From: an uncultured Ectothiorhodospiraceae bacterium | GTDB taxonomy: Bacteria; Pseudomonadota; Gammaproteobacteria; UBA9214 | Direction of reading: 5' to 3' | NCBI GenBank assembly: GCA_947258945.1 | Contig: CAMYKJ010000058.1 | Coordinates: 1 to 8,058, forward strand | Length of the DNA stretch: 8,058 nucleotides | Shown here: one piece after another, positions 1 through 6,664 of the stretch | How positions within the stretch are numbered: position 1 is the first letter of the stretch | How the letters are laid out: every line of letters starts with the position of its first letter | The notes under the pieces: model-generated | Databases searched by the model: none | The model's input: only the letters and a program-made list of their open reading frames with translations | What the model was told of the DNA's origin: nothing | Translations under genes and position numbers: made by a program

Positions 1-1752
1 TTCAGGGGCGATGGTCGTCTCGCGCAGTTGCATGGGATTCATCTCGCCCAGCCCCTTGAAGCGCTGCACCGTGACCTTGCCCCTGATGTTGTCGGCGGCG
101 ATCCGGTCGAGCATACCCTGCTTCTCGGCATCGTCGAGGGCGTAAAAGACTTCCTTGCCCGCATCGATGCGATACAGCGGCGGCATGGCGACATACACGT
201 GACCGGCCTCGACCAGTACACGGAAATGCCGCAGAAACAGCGCGCAAAGCAGCGTCGCAATATGTGCCCCGTCGGAATCGGCGTCGGCGAGAATGCAGAT
301 CTTGCTGTAACGCAACCCGCCGAGCCTGTTCGAGCCGGGCTCCACGCCGATCGCGACCGAGATGTCATGCACCTCCTGCGATGCAAGCACTTCGGCCGAA
401 TCGACTTCCCAGGTGTTCAGGATCTTGCCGCGCAGTGGCATGATGGCCTGGAAGATCCGGTCACGCGCCTGCTTGGCTGAACCACCGGCCGAATCGCCTT
501 CGACGAGAAACAACTCGGTGCGTTCATTGTCGGTGGAGGTACAGTCCGCCAGCTTGCCGGGCAATGCGGGACCGCTGGTGACCTTCTTGCGCACCACCTT
601 CTTGCCTGCGCGCAGACGGGACTGGGCGGCATCGATGGCCAGCATGGCAATGCGTTCGCCCATCTCGGTATGGTGGTTCAACCACAGGCCAAAGGCATCC
701 TTGACCACCCCGGAAACGAATGCGGCACACTCGCGCGAGGACAACCGCTCCTTGGTCTGCCCGCTGAACTGCGGGTCCGCCAGCTTCACCGACAGGATGT
801 AACTGACATTGTTCCACACATCTTCCGGACTCAGCTTCACACCGCGCGGCAGCAGGTTGCGAAACTCGCAAAACTCGCGCACCGCCTCGGTCAGCCCCAT
901 GCGCAGACCGTTGACATGTGTTCCGCCCTGGGTGGTCGGGATCAGGTTGACGTAACTCTCGGCCACCGGCTCGCCACCTTCGGGCAACCAGGCCAGCGCC
1001 CATTCCGCGGCCTCGTCGTTGCCTTCCATGCGACCGGTAAAGATGTCCTCCGGCAGACGCGGCACATCGCCGGCCTCCCCTGCCAGGTAGTCCCGCAGTC
1101 CGTCCTCGTAACACCATTCCAGCTTTTCACCGCTGGCCTCGTCGTGCAGCCTGACCAGCAGACCCGGGCACAGCACGGCCTTGGCGCGCAGGATGTGTTT
1201 CAGTCGCGGCAGCGAAAACCTGGCCGAATCGAAATACTGCGGGTCCGGCCAGAAACGCAGCGTGGTGCCGGTATTCTGCTTGCCGACCTTGCCGACTTCT
1301 TCCAGCGGCGAGACCTTGTCTCCGCTGGAGAACGCCATGTTGTATTCCCTGCCGCCGCGCCGCACCCAGACTTCCAGGTGCGTGGAGAGCGCATTCACGA
1401 CGGAAACGCCCACACCGTGCAGACCGCCCGAAAACTGGTAGTTCTTGGAAGAAAACTTGCCACCGGAATGCAGCTTGGTGAGGATGACCTCGACTCCCGG
1501 AATTTTCTCGACGGGATGCCTGTCCACCGGCATGCCGCGCCCGTTGTCACGCACTTCCAGCGAGCCGTCCTTGTACAGCCTGACATCAAGCCGCGACGCA
1601 TGGCCGGCAATGGCCTCGTCGACGCTGTTGTCGATGACTTCCTGCGCCAGGTGGTTGGGCCGTGTCGTATCGGTATACATGCCGGGGCGCTTGCGGACCG
1701 GATCCAGGCCACTCAGCACCTCGATGGCGGCGGCGTCATAGACGGCATTCAT
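1..1752 (-). CDS. parE: DNA topoisomerase IV subunit B (ParE), 3' end cut by window edge
   Basis: This is the ATPase subunit of topoisomerase IV, which pairs with ParC to unlink daughter chromosomes. The frame is open from the ATG at 1752 to base 1, giving 584 residues; E. coli ParE has about 630, so roughly 45 are missing. The GHKL ATPase domain is at the N terminus, with the Mg-binding Asn in EVIDNSVDEA (N42), DNGRGMP (69-75) and GGLHGVGVSVVNA (from 109). The transducer domain carries QTKERLSSRE with QTK at 332-334. The TOPRIM domain has EGDSAGG (418-424) and DADSDGAH (490-497). The end of the visible part reads QRFKGLGEMNPMQLRETT. The QTKERL and KVTSGPALPGKLADCTS segments fit ParE rather than GyrB. 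An AGGA ribosome site lies 8 nt before the ATG. The gene follows the CNP1-like gene by 30 bp, so the two are probably co-transcribed. No disruption is seen. Confidence 0.97.
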   Translation of the reverse strand, partial: MNAVYDAAAIEVLSGLDPVRKRPGMYTDTTRPNHLAQEVIDNSVDEAIAGHASRLDVRLYKDGSLEVRDNGRGMPVDRHPVEKIPGVEVILTKLHSGGKFSSKNYQFSGGLHGVGVSVVNALSTHLEVWVRRGGREYNMAFSSGDKVSPLEEVGKVGKQNTGTTLRFWPDPQYFDSARFSLPRLKHILRAKAVLCPGLLVRLHDEASGEKLEWCYEDGLRDYLAGEAGDVPRLPEDIFTGRMEGNDEAAEWALAWLPEGGEPVAESYVNLIPTTQGGTHVNGLRMGLTEAVREFCEFRNLLPRGVKLSPEDVWNNVSYILSVKLADPQFSGQTKERLSSRECAAFVSGVVKDAFGLWLNHHTEMGERIAMLAIDAAQSRLRAGKKVVRKKVTSGPALPGKLADCTSTDNERTELFLVEGDSAGGSAKQARDRIFQAIMPLRGKILNTWEVDSAEVLASQEVHDISVAIGVEPGSNRLGGLRYSKICILADADSDGAHIATLLCALFLRHFRVLVEAGHVYVAMPPLYRIDAGKEVFYALDDAEKQGMLDRIAADNIRGKVTVQRFKGLGEMNPMQLRETTIAPE

Positions 1753-1782
1753 GTGTCTGTTCCTGATGCAAGCATAATGGTG

Positions 1783-2349
1783 TCAGTCCTGAATCATGAC
1801 CGGGTCGCTGCTGTAGCGGAGTTTGCGGACCAGTTCCCTGGCATCCTGGTATCTCAATCCCGTATCACACAGGTAATTTTCGTACAGGAATTTGCGGTAC
1901 TGGTACGCGCCGATCCCGGAAACGGGCTGCCAGGGTGCATCCTGCAGCAGCTGCCAGTTGCCGTCGATGCCGTAGGCGAAGCGCCGGAAATTGCGCTCGC
2001 CACAATGCAGCCCCTCATAGGTCACATTCCAGACGCCGGACGAGGACACCATGACCGTGGTAAAACGCACCACGCGGTCATCCCCGACGGTCAGCGACGC
2101 CGGGTCCACATAGACGCGGTAAGGCAGGCCCTGGGTACTGACATTCAGCTCGATCAGCCGGTCGAGGCTGGCGGGATATGCAGGCAATTCAGTAACCTGT
2201 TCCTGCCACGGCGTTTTCGTGTCTTCCCAGGCACCACCGGTCGGACCGTCTTCGAATATGTCTTCCGCCCAGCCGGTCACAGGCAGCAGCAACAGGCACA
2301 ATGCTGTCACACAGCCCGACGGGAGATTTACAAACTGCAGGGGATTCAT
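1783..2349 (-). CDS. CNP1-like family secreted protein
   Basis: A 188-residue exported protein that I assign to the CNP1-like family (named after cryptic neisserial protein 1); its function is unknown. It begins with a hydrophobic signal segment (about residues 13-25) ending in GWA, so signal peptidase I would probably cut after A28. The n-region is unusual because it has no Lys or Arg. The mature part has family-like patterns: an acidic, Trp-containing start (EDIFEDG, then W), a central YRVYVDPASLTVG segment, and Cys residues in GLHCGER and ENYLCD that could form a periplasmic disulfide. The ATG at 2349 is the only good start, since an in-frame TAA lies four codons upstream. No Shine-Dalgarno sequence is visible. 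It lies 30 bp before parE. Family assignment is from recalled sequence pattern, without a search. Confidence 0.8.
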   Translation of the reverse strand: MNPLQFVNLPSGCVTALCLLLLPVTGWAEDIFEDGPTGGAWEDTKTPWQEQVTELPAYPASLDRLIELNVSTQGLPYRVYVDPASLTVGDDRVVRFTTVMVSSSGVWNVTYEGLHCGERNFRRFAYGIDGNWQLLQDAPWQPVSGIGAYQYRKFLYENYLCDTGLRYQDARELVRKLRYSSDPVMIQD

Positions 2350-2358
2350 TGACAGCGC

Positions 2359-2387
2359 AGTTTAATGAAAAACGCGCCGGGCGCCAA
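2359..2387 (-). promoter_or_regulatory. Predicted sigma70-type promoter for the CNP1-like gene and parE
   Basis: On the minus strand there is a -35 like TTGGCG (2387-2382), a 17-bp spacer and a -10 like TAAACT (2364-2359). Transcription would start near 2352, only a few bases before the ATG at 2349, which matches the absence of a ribosome-binding site. This is inferred from consensus similarity alone. Confidence 0.4.
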
Positions 2388-2433
2388 TTTCCCTAAAATC
2401 GAGACAGGGTTTATTCAATTGCGCAGGAGCATT

Positions 2434-2449
2434 CCCCGCGGAGGCGGGG
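2434..2449. other. GC hairpin between the DUF3501 pseudogene and the CNP1-like gene
   Basis: CCCCGC (2434-2439) and GCGGGG (2444-2449) form a perfect 6-bp stem with a 4-base loop. There is no following T run on either strand, so it is not a canonical intrinsic terminator, but it lies downstream of the DUF3501 gene and could mark the end of that transcript. The rest of 2350-2520 shows only the promoter reported separately. Confidence 0.4.
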
Positions 2450-2520
2450 GGGACGGGTATCCGAAAGCTGCGCACCCTGAACCATTCCCGGTGCGTGAAA
2501 CGTGCCCGGCGGATGCTTTG

Positions 2521-3065
2521 TCAATCCAGGTCCGCGGCCAATGCCTTGCGCACCGACTCGGCCACCGGCTCGACCTCGTGGCTGTAACGGTGATGGTCGA
2601 TGCCAATACCCAGCGAGGCCCCCTGCTGGAGTGCCTTGGCCATTGCATCGTTCAGTTCGAAGCGCAGGAAATGCACCGAGGATGTTTTTTCAGCTGTCGC
2701 CCGGTCCAGGTCTTCGTCGGCGACGGCAAATACCGGTTCATTGCCATCCACGCGCACCCACACCCGGTCTTCGATACCGATCAGCTGTGCCAGCAGTTCC
2801 CGCCGCCGGTCCACGTCGGGCTCCTCGAGGGATTGTAGGCCTCCAGTTCCTCCTGGATGCCATCGGGCTCGAAAATGCGCTCGATGCGCAGCATTTCCTG
2901 GATCTGGTACTGGATCGTCTGGCGGTCCTCGAAGTACAGCGTGGCGACCGGACCGATATGGACCTTGCGGTTCTTCTTGTGCGCCAGCACCTGTGCACGA
3001 ATATCGGCACGGTTCTCCGCGTAGTCCTCGAGGCTGTACAGGTCTTTGCGTGTCAGTTTATCCAT
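2521..3065 (-). pseudogene. DUF3501 family gene, broken by an internal deletion and frameshift
   Basis: Two adjacent frames give the two halves of one DUF3501 protein. The first runs from the ATG at 3065: MDKLTRKDLYSLEDYAENRA, then HKKNRKVHIGP, ALYFEDR-like LYFEDRQTIQYQIQEMLRIE, and ends family-like at EAYNP (residue 79); it then runs into an unrelated tail and stops at 2781. The second half is in another frame from about 2826: PDVDRRRELLAQLIGIEDRVW, VFAVADEDL, SSVHFLRFEL, ending AADLD at 2521. From memory of the family, a linker of about 14-16 residues normally sits between these halves, so the event appears to be a deletion of about 40-46 bp, not a multiple of three. The start has no clear ribosome site and a repeat lies just upstream. 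DUF3501 has no established function but commonly follows the Fe-S gene next to it. A sequencing or assembly error remains possible. Confidence 0.8.
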
Positions 3066-3080
3066 AATCAGATACCAGTT

Positions 3081-3187
3081 GTAAGTAGATAGTAGCTGGT
3101 AGCGAGGGGCCGCGATTGCTGGTCCGGACGACAGGCCGGTGATTCACAGCAAGCCACTATCTACTCGCTACTGTCTACTCACTACTC
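3081..3187. repeat. Intergenic AGTAGATAGT-type inverted repeat
   Basis: The 120-bp gap between the Fe-S gene and the DUF3501 gene is flanked by related GTAG-rich words in opposite orientation. AGTAGATAGT (3084-3093) is matched by ACTATCTACT (3156-3165), and GTAGCGAG (3099-3106) by CTCGCTAC (3164-3171). More copies of the CTACTC word continue to 3187, overlapping the TGA of the Fe-S gene. About 50 bp of unrelated sequence lies inside. It resembles dispersed low-complexity intergenic repeats of gammaproteobacteria; that comparison is from memory. Confidence 0.6.
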
Positions 3188-4532
3188 AGATGTCATAAGC
3201 CAGGCGCAGCAGTGACATCGGATGTTCCGGCTTCATGTCGCCTGCCATGCAGTTCTCGATCTGGTGTCCTGCCATGGGACAGTCGCTGCTGTAATGGGCC
3301 GCGTTGGCACGCACCACGCTGTTGACCACCGGCCGGCAGATCTTCATCGACGTCTCGTGATATTCCGATTTGACCGCATAGGTACCGTCGTGTCCCGAGC
3401 AGCGTTCGATCGGGTACACCGTGGTATTGGGCACCAGCTGCAGAACATCACGCGTCTTCATACCGATGTTCTGCACACGCAGGTGGCAGGCGACATGATA
3501 GGCCACGTTACCCAGCGGCTTGCGGAAGTCCGTCTTCAGCCTGTCGTGCTTGTGGCGCAGCATCAGGTATTCAAACGGGTCATAGATGGCATCGCGCACG
3601 CGGGCAATGTCCCGGTTGTCCGGGAACATCAACGGCAGTTCCTGCTTGAACATCAGCACGCAGGACGGGATCGGTGCGACGATGTCCCAGCCATCGTCGA
3701 TCAGCTTCACCAGCGCGGGAATGTTGGCATCAGCGGCCTTTTTCACGGCTTCCAGGTCGCCCAGCTCCAGTTTCGGCATGCCGCAACAGCGCTCTTTGCC
3801 GACCAGCCTGACGGCCAGGTCATTGTGCCGGAACACCGCAACGAGGTCTTCGCCGATGTGCGGCTCGTTGTAGTTGCCGTAGCAGGTCGCAAACAGCGCC
3901 ACCTTGCCGGTGGTGGGGCCGGCGGGTTCGACGCTGGCGGCAGCCAGGATGTCATCCCGGACCCGCCTGTTCAGTTTCTTCGAGTGATATTCAGGCACGA
4001 TGGCATCGGGATGCACACCCAGTAACCTGTCGAGCAGTTTGCGCCCGGTGGCGCTGCGGTTGGTGGCGTTCACCACGTTGTTGACAATCGGGATGCCGGC
4101 CAGTTTGCCGACGGCGTCAGTGGAGGTCAGGATGCGGTCGCGCTGCCTGGTCTTGCCCTGCCTGAACTTGACGGCCTTGGCCCGCAGCATCAGGTGCGGG
4201 AAATCGACGTTCCACTCATGCGGCGGTACATACGGACACTTGGTCATGTAACACATGTCGCACAGGTAGCAGTGGTCGACGATGTCCCAGTACACCTCGC
4301 GCGGTACGCCGTCCAGCTCCATGGTGTCGGATTCGTCGATGGCATCGAACAGGGTGGGGAAGGCATTACACAGGTTGAAACAGCGCCGGCAACCGTGACA
4401 GATGTCATACACACGCTCGAGTTCGGCAAACAGCTTGTCCTCGTCGTAGAACGCCTCGCTGGTCCAGTCCAGCGGGTGCCGGGTGGGCGCCTCGAGACTG
4501 CCTTCACGTTTACCTTCGCCTTCAGATGCCAT
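3186..4532 (-). CDS. GlpC/HdrD-like iron-sulfur oxidoreductase with CCG domains
   Basis: A 448-residue cytoplasmic or membrane-associated electron-transfer protein of the heterodisulfide-reductase-related family. Two ferredoxin-type motifs lie at the N terminus: C45, C48, C51, C55 ([11 protein letters not shown]) and C88, C91, C94, C99 ([13 protein letters not shown]), enough for two 4Fe-4S clusters. The C-terminal half has two CCG-type domains: the first with C217 and CCG at 249-251, the second with CH at 349-350 and the variant CSG at 378-380. No membrane segment or flavin motif is seen, so it would need partner proteins. The ATG at 4532 is preceded by AAGGA with 10-nt spacing. The rubrerythrin gene lies 202 bp upstream and the DUF3501 gene 120 bp downstream on the same strand. 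Known relatives pass electrons to or from quinones or thiols (GlpC, HdrD). The substrate here is unknown; a role as electron donor to the rubrerythrin is inference. Confidence 0.88.
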   Translation of the reverse strand: MASEGEGKREGSLEAPTRHPLDWTSEAFYDEDKLFAELERVYDICHGCRRCFNLCNAFPTLFDAIDESDTMELDGVPREVYWDIVDHCYLCDMCYMTKCPYVPPHEWNVDFPHLMLRAKAVKFRQGKTRQRDRILTSTDAVGKLAGIPIVNNVVNATNRSATGRKLLDRLLGVHPDAIVPEYHSKKLNRRVRDDILAAASVEPAGPTTGKVALFATCYGNYNEPHIGEDLVAVFRHNDLAVRLVGKERCCGMPKLELGDLEAVKKAADANIPALVKLIDDGWDIVAPIPSCVLMFKQELPLMFPDNRDIARVRDAIYDPFEYLMLRHKHDRLKTDFRKPLGNVAYHVACHLRVQNIGMKTRDVLQLVPNTTVYPIERCSGHDGTYAVKSEYHETSMKICRPVVNSVVRANAAHYSSDCPMAGHQIENCMAGDMKPEHPMSLLRLAYDI

Positions 4533-4690
4533 GGTTGCAGAATCCTTACGATGCTACGGGACGGACCCTGGGCCCGGGACCGGGATGCAGGGAACATCAG
4601 GTGTTGTCATTCAGCCGGCGATTACCGGGGGCAAGAGTGGCACACATTTCCCGCGACACAGCCCTGCCAGGTGCAACTCTGTCGGTCAAG

Positions 4691-4716
4691 CCGCTGCGCG
4701 CCGGGGCGCGCAGCGG
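4691..4716. terminator. Strong GC hairpin after the rubrerythrin gene, possible terminator or attenuator
   Basis: CCGCTGCGCGC (4691-4701) and its exact complement (4706-4716) form a perfect 11-bp stem with a 4-base CGGG loop, 18 bp past the rubrerythrin stop codon. No T run follows on the minus strand, so it is not a textbook intrinsic terminator. It may stabilise the rubrerythrin mRNA end or reduce read-through into the Fe-S gene. Apart from this stem and the AAGGA site of the Fe-S gene, nothing convincing is seen in 4533-4734. Confidence 0.55.
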
Positions 4717-4734
4717 TCCCGAACCGGATCTAAC

Positions 4735-5154
4735 TCAGTCGTCCAGGGCGTCGAGCGCTTTCTGGAAACGATTCGCATGCGATCGCTCGGCCTTGGCCAG
4801 CGTCTCGAACCAGTCGGCGATTTCATCAAAACCTTCGTCGCGCGCGGACTTGGCCATACCCGGGTACATGTCGGTGTACTCGTGGGTCTCGCCGGCAATG
4901 GCGGCCTTCAGGTTGCTGGATGTGGCACCGATCGGCAGACCGGTGGCCGGATCGCCGACGGCCTCCAGGTACTCGAGATGACCATGGGCATGGCCGGTCT
5001 CGCCTTCGGCAGTGGAACGAAAGACCGCCGCGACGTCATTGTAACCTTCCACGTCGGCCTTGGCGGCAAAGTACAGATAACGGCGGTTTGCCTGGGATTC
5101 GCCGGCAAACGCGTCCTTCAGGTTCTGTTCGGTGTTGCTGCCTTTAAGATCCAT
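4735..5154 (-). CDS. Rubrerythrin family protein without rubredoxin domain
   Basis: A 139-residue ferritin-like diiron protein, expected to reduce hydrogen peroxide in the cytoplasm. The diiron ligands of rubrerythrin are in place by spacing: E19 (in [11 protein letters not shown]), E52 and H55 (in AEGETGHAH), E89 and E92 (in AGETHEY), and E123 and H126 (in KAERSHA). Classical rubrerythrins (about 190 residues) add a C-terminal rubredoxin with CxxC pairs. This protein ends right after the four-helix part and has no Cys at all, so it needs an outside electron donor. The ATG at 5154 has AGAGGA about 9 nt upstream. It heads the same-strand block with the Fe-S oxidoreductase and DUF3501 genes and is divergent from xseB. 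A promoter with a palindrome lies in front of it. Confidence 0.93.
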   Translation of the reverse strand: MDLKGSNTEQNLKDAFAGESQANRRYLYFAAKADVEGYNDVAAVFRSTAEGETGHAHGHLEYLEAVGDPATGLPIGATSSNLKAAIAGETHEYTDMYPGMAKSARDEGFDEIADWFETLAKAERSHANRFQKALDALDD

Positions 5155-5198
5155 GATGGTAATTCCTCTTTGCGTAGGTTGTATGTGGAAATCGACAG

Positions 5199-5227
5199 GA
5201 TTTAGACACTCTCTAAACCATGGTCAA
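5199..5227 (-). promoter_or_regulatory. Predicted rubrerythrin promoter with embedded palindrome
   Basis: On the minus strand, TTGACC (5227-5222) is followed by a 17-bp spacer and TAAATC (5204-5199). The spacer and -10 are covered by a perfect inverted repeat, TTTAGA-N5-TCTAAA, at 5201-5217. A repressor bound there would block RNA polymerase. The regulator is unknown. A better -10 word, TATAAT (5248-5243), lies upstream but has no good -35 at 16-18 bp. Confidence 0.45.
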
Positions 5228-5290
5228 ACATTACTCCGGACCATTATACGGGTCAAGCAATGGCCTGATTGGCAATTACTATGGCCTGAA

Positions 5291-5320
5291 TTGACCCTTC
5301 TTATCGGGGTGTTGTAACGT
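5291..5320 (+). promoter_or_regulatory. Possible xseB-ispA promoter
   Basis: TTGACC (5291-5296) and TAACGT (5315-5320) are separated by 18 bp and lie 28 bp before the xseB ATG. The -35 is good and the -10 is weak, so this is tentative. Confidence 0.3.
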
Positions 5321-5347
5321 AGGCTGAATTCTCAACAGTTGCAAGCA

Positions 5348-5599
5348 ATGGCCCCAAAAAAAACCACCACGCCCGATTTCGAAAAATCCCTGAGCGAGCT
5401 TGAAAAACTCGTCGAAAAGATGGAACTGGGCGACCTCAGCCTGGAGTCGTCACTGGAACATTTCGAAAAGGGTGTGCAACTCTCCCGGACCTGCCAGCAG
5501 GCACTGCGTGAAGCCGAGCAAAAGGTGGAGATCCTGATGCAGAAGAACGAACAGGATAGCGAGGGCGACCTCAAGCCCTTCGACAGTGAAGACGCCTGA
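5348..5599 (+). CDS. xseB: Exodeoxyribonuclease VII small subunit (XseB)
   Basis: An 83-residue protein, the usual size for the small subunit of exonuclease VII, which with XseA degrades single-stranded DNA during repair. The diagnostic core is present: [20 protein letters not shown] (residues about 12-31), [15 protein letters not shown], and a helical [12 protein letters not shown] region, followed by an acidic tail. The protein is charged and mainly helical with no membrane segment. I chose the ATG at 5348; a TTG three codons upstream is in frame but less likely. There is no strong ribosome site. It overlaps ispA by 14 nt, the common gammaproteobacterial xseB-ispA arrangement, which implies coupled translation. 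The first codons contain a run of eight A. Confidence 0.95.
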   Translation: MAPKKTTTPDFEKSLSELEKLVEKMELGDLSLESSLEHFEKGVQLSRTCQQALREAEQKVEILMQKNEQDSEGDLKPFDSEDA

Positions 5600-6491
5600 C
5601 CCGCCGCTGGCCGCCTTTCTGGCCGACTGCCAGCAGCGTCTCGACCGCACCCTCGAACACTGGTTGCCGCCTGCCGGCACCCACCCGGACTCCCTGCACA
5701 CGGCCATGCGCTATACCGCGCTCGACGGCGGCAAGCGCATCCGCCCTACCCTCGTCTATGCCAGTGGCCAGGCCGTCGGCGCCGAAACAGAACACCTCGA
5801 CGGTCCGGCCTGCGCCATCGAACTGATACACGCCTACTCACTGATTCACGATGACCTGCCGGCAATGGACGACGACGACCTGCGGCGCGGCAAACCCAGC
5901 TGTCACCGCGCCTTCGGCGAGGCAACCGCCATCCTGGCCGGCGACGCGCTGCAGTCGCTGGCGTTTTACCTGCTTGCGCATGACCACACGGCCACGCCGG
6001 ATACGGCAACGCGCATACGCATGATCGAGACACTCTCGCTGGCTGCCGGCTCGCGCGGCATGGCCGGCGGTCAGGCCATCGATCTGGGCGCGGCCGGGCA
6101 ACAGCTCAACATCGCCGAGCTGGAAGACATGCATATCCACAAGACCGGCGCGCTGATCCGCGCCAGTGTCATGCTCGGCGCGATCAACGCCCGCGGGATG
6201 GAAGACGGCCTGCTGGAAAAGCTCGATCATTACGCCAAGTGTATCGGTCTCGCCTTCCAGATCCGCGATGATATCCTCGATGTCGAGGGCGAGACCCGCA
6301 TGCTGGGCAAGCACACCGGCATGGACGAACAGCTCGATAAATCCACCTACCCTGCCCTGATAGGGCTGGACGCCGCGCGCCAGCGTGCCCGTGAGCTGCT
6401 CCAGGACGCGCTGGACAGCCTCTTGGGCTTTCCCGAAAGCGCCGATCCATTGCGCTGGATAGCCACCTATATAATTGAAAGACAAAGATAA
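5586..6491 (+). CDS. ispA: Farnesyl diphosphate synthase (IspA)
   Basis: A 301-residue trans-prenyltransferase that condenses isopentenyl diphosphate with dimethylallyl and then geranyl diphosphate to give farnesyl diphosphate, the precursor of quinone side chains and undecaprenyl carriers. Motifs in order: GGKRIRP (48-54) for diphosphate binding; the first Asp-rich motif DDLPAMD (89-95) with RRGKPS after it; GGQAIDL (161-167); KTGALI (186-191); and the second Asp-rich motif DDILD (228-232). The two-residue insertion in the first motif (DDxxxxD) is typical of bacterial FPP synthases. Length fits the family (about 295-300). The start is a GTG at 5586 inside the end of xseB; the next ATG (residue 41) would remove conserved sequence. 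dxs, often next in this operon, is not here; folE2 follows after 173 bp. Confidence 0.95.
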   Translation: MKTPDPPLAAFLADCQQRLDRTLEHWLPPAGTHPDSLHTAMRYTALDGGKRIRPTLVYASGQAVGAETEHLDGPACAIELIHAYSLIHDDLPAMDDDDLRRGKPSCHRAFGEATAILAGDALQSLAFYLLAHDHTATPDTATRIRMIETLSLAAGSRGMAGGQAIDLGAAGQQLNIAELEDMHIHKTGALIRASVMLGAINARGMEDGLLEKLDHYAKCIGLAFQIRDDILDVEGETRMLGKHTGMDEQLDKSTYPALIGLDAARQRARELLQDALDSLLGFPESADPLRWIATYIIERQR

Positions 6492-6664
6492 TTTACGAAT
6501 TGGCGGTGCCAGTCCGATTGCGCCGGCCCTGCCGGTCGGTTAATATCTTACTTCTGCGCTCAGGTATCAGGCGCACGGCCCTGCGGCATCTACCCCTTGT
6601 GGCGGGTATTCAGGCACTTAGCCGCCCGCTAGGCTGTCTGACACGATCAACTGGAACACCGGAC
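6492..6664. other. ispA-folE2 intergenic region
   Basis: These 173 bp contain no recognised gene and no visible remnant of dxs. TGCGC (6556-6560) and GCGCA (6572-6576) can form a small stem around an 11-base loop, and AGCC/GGCT words near 6620 form another. Neither has a T run. No Zur-like AT-rich palindrome was seen in front of folE2. Confidence 0.5.

Noticed and set aside
670..2352. A 560-residue open frame on the plus strand
   Set aside because: It lies opposite parE and the CNP1-like gene, both clearly recognised, and its own sequence has no family pattern; it is an effect of GC-rich codon use.
2781..2845. Programmed ribosomal frameshift in DUF3501
   Set aside because: No slippery run is present and conserved sequence is missing at the junction, which a frameshift alone would not explain.
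2502..3092. A 196-residue plus-strand open frame over the DUF3501 region
   Set aside because: The minus-strand halves are conserved family sequence; this frame is Pro/Arg-rich and not protein-like.
3222..4025. A 267-residue plus-strand open frame
   Set aside because: It is antisense to the Fe-S oxidoreductase and His/Val-rich without any motif.
5243..5248. TATAAT on the minus strand as the main rubrerythrin -10
   Set aside because: No acceptable -35 is found at 16-18 bp; the downstream TTGACC/TAAATC pair fits better.
6500..6664. N-terminal extension of FolE2 from TTG
   Set aside because: The extra 55 residues are Arg/Leu-rich, unlike FolE2, and a normal start lies at 6665.
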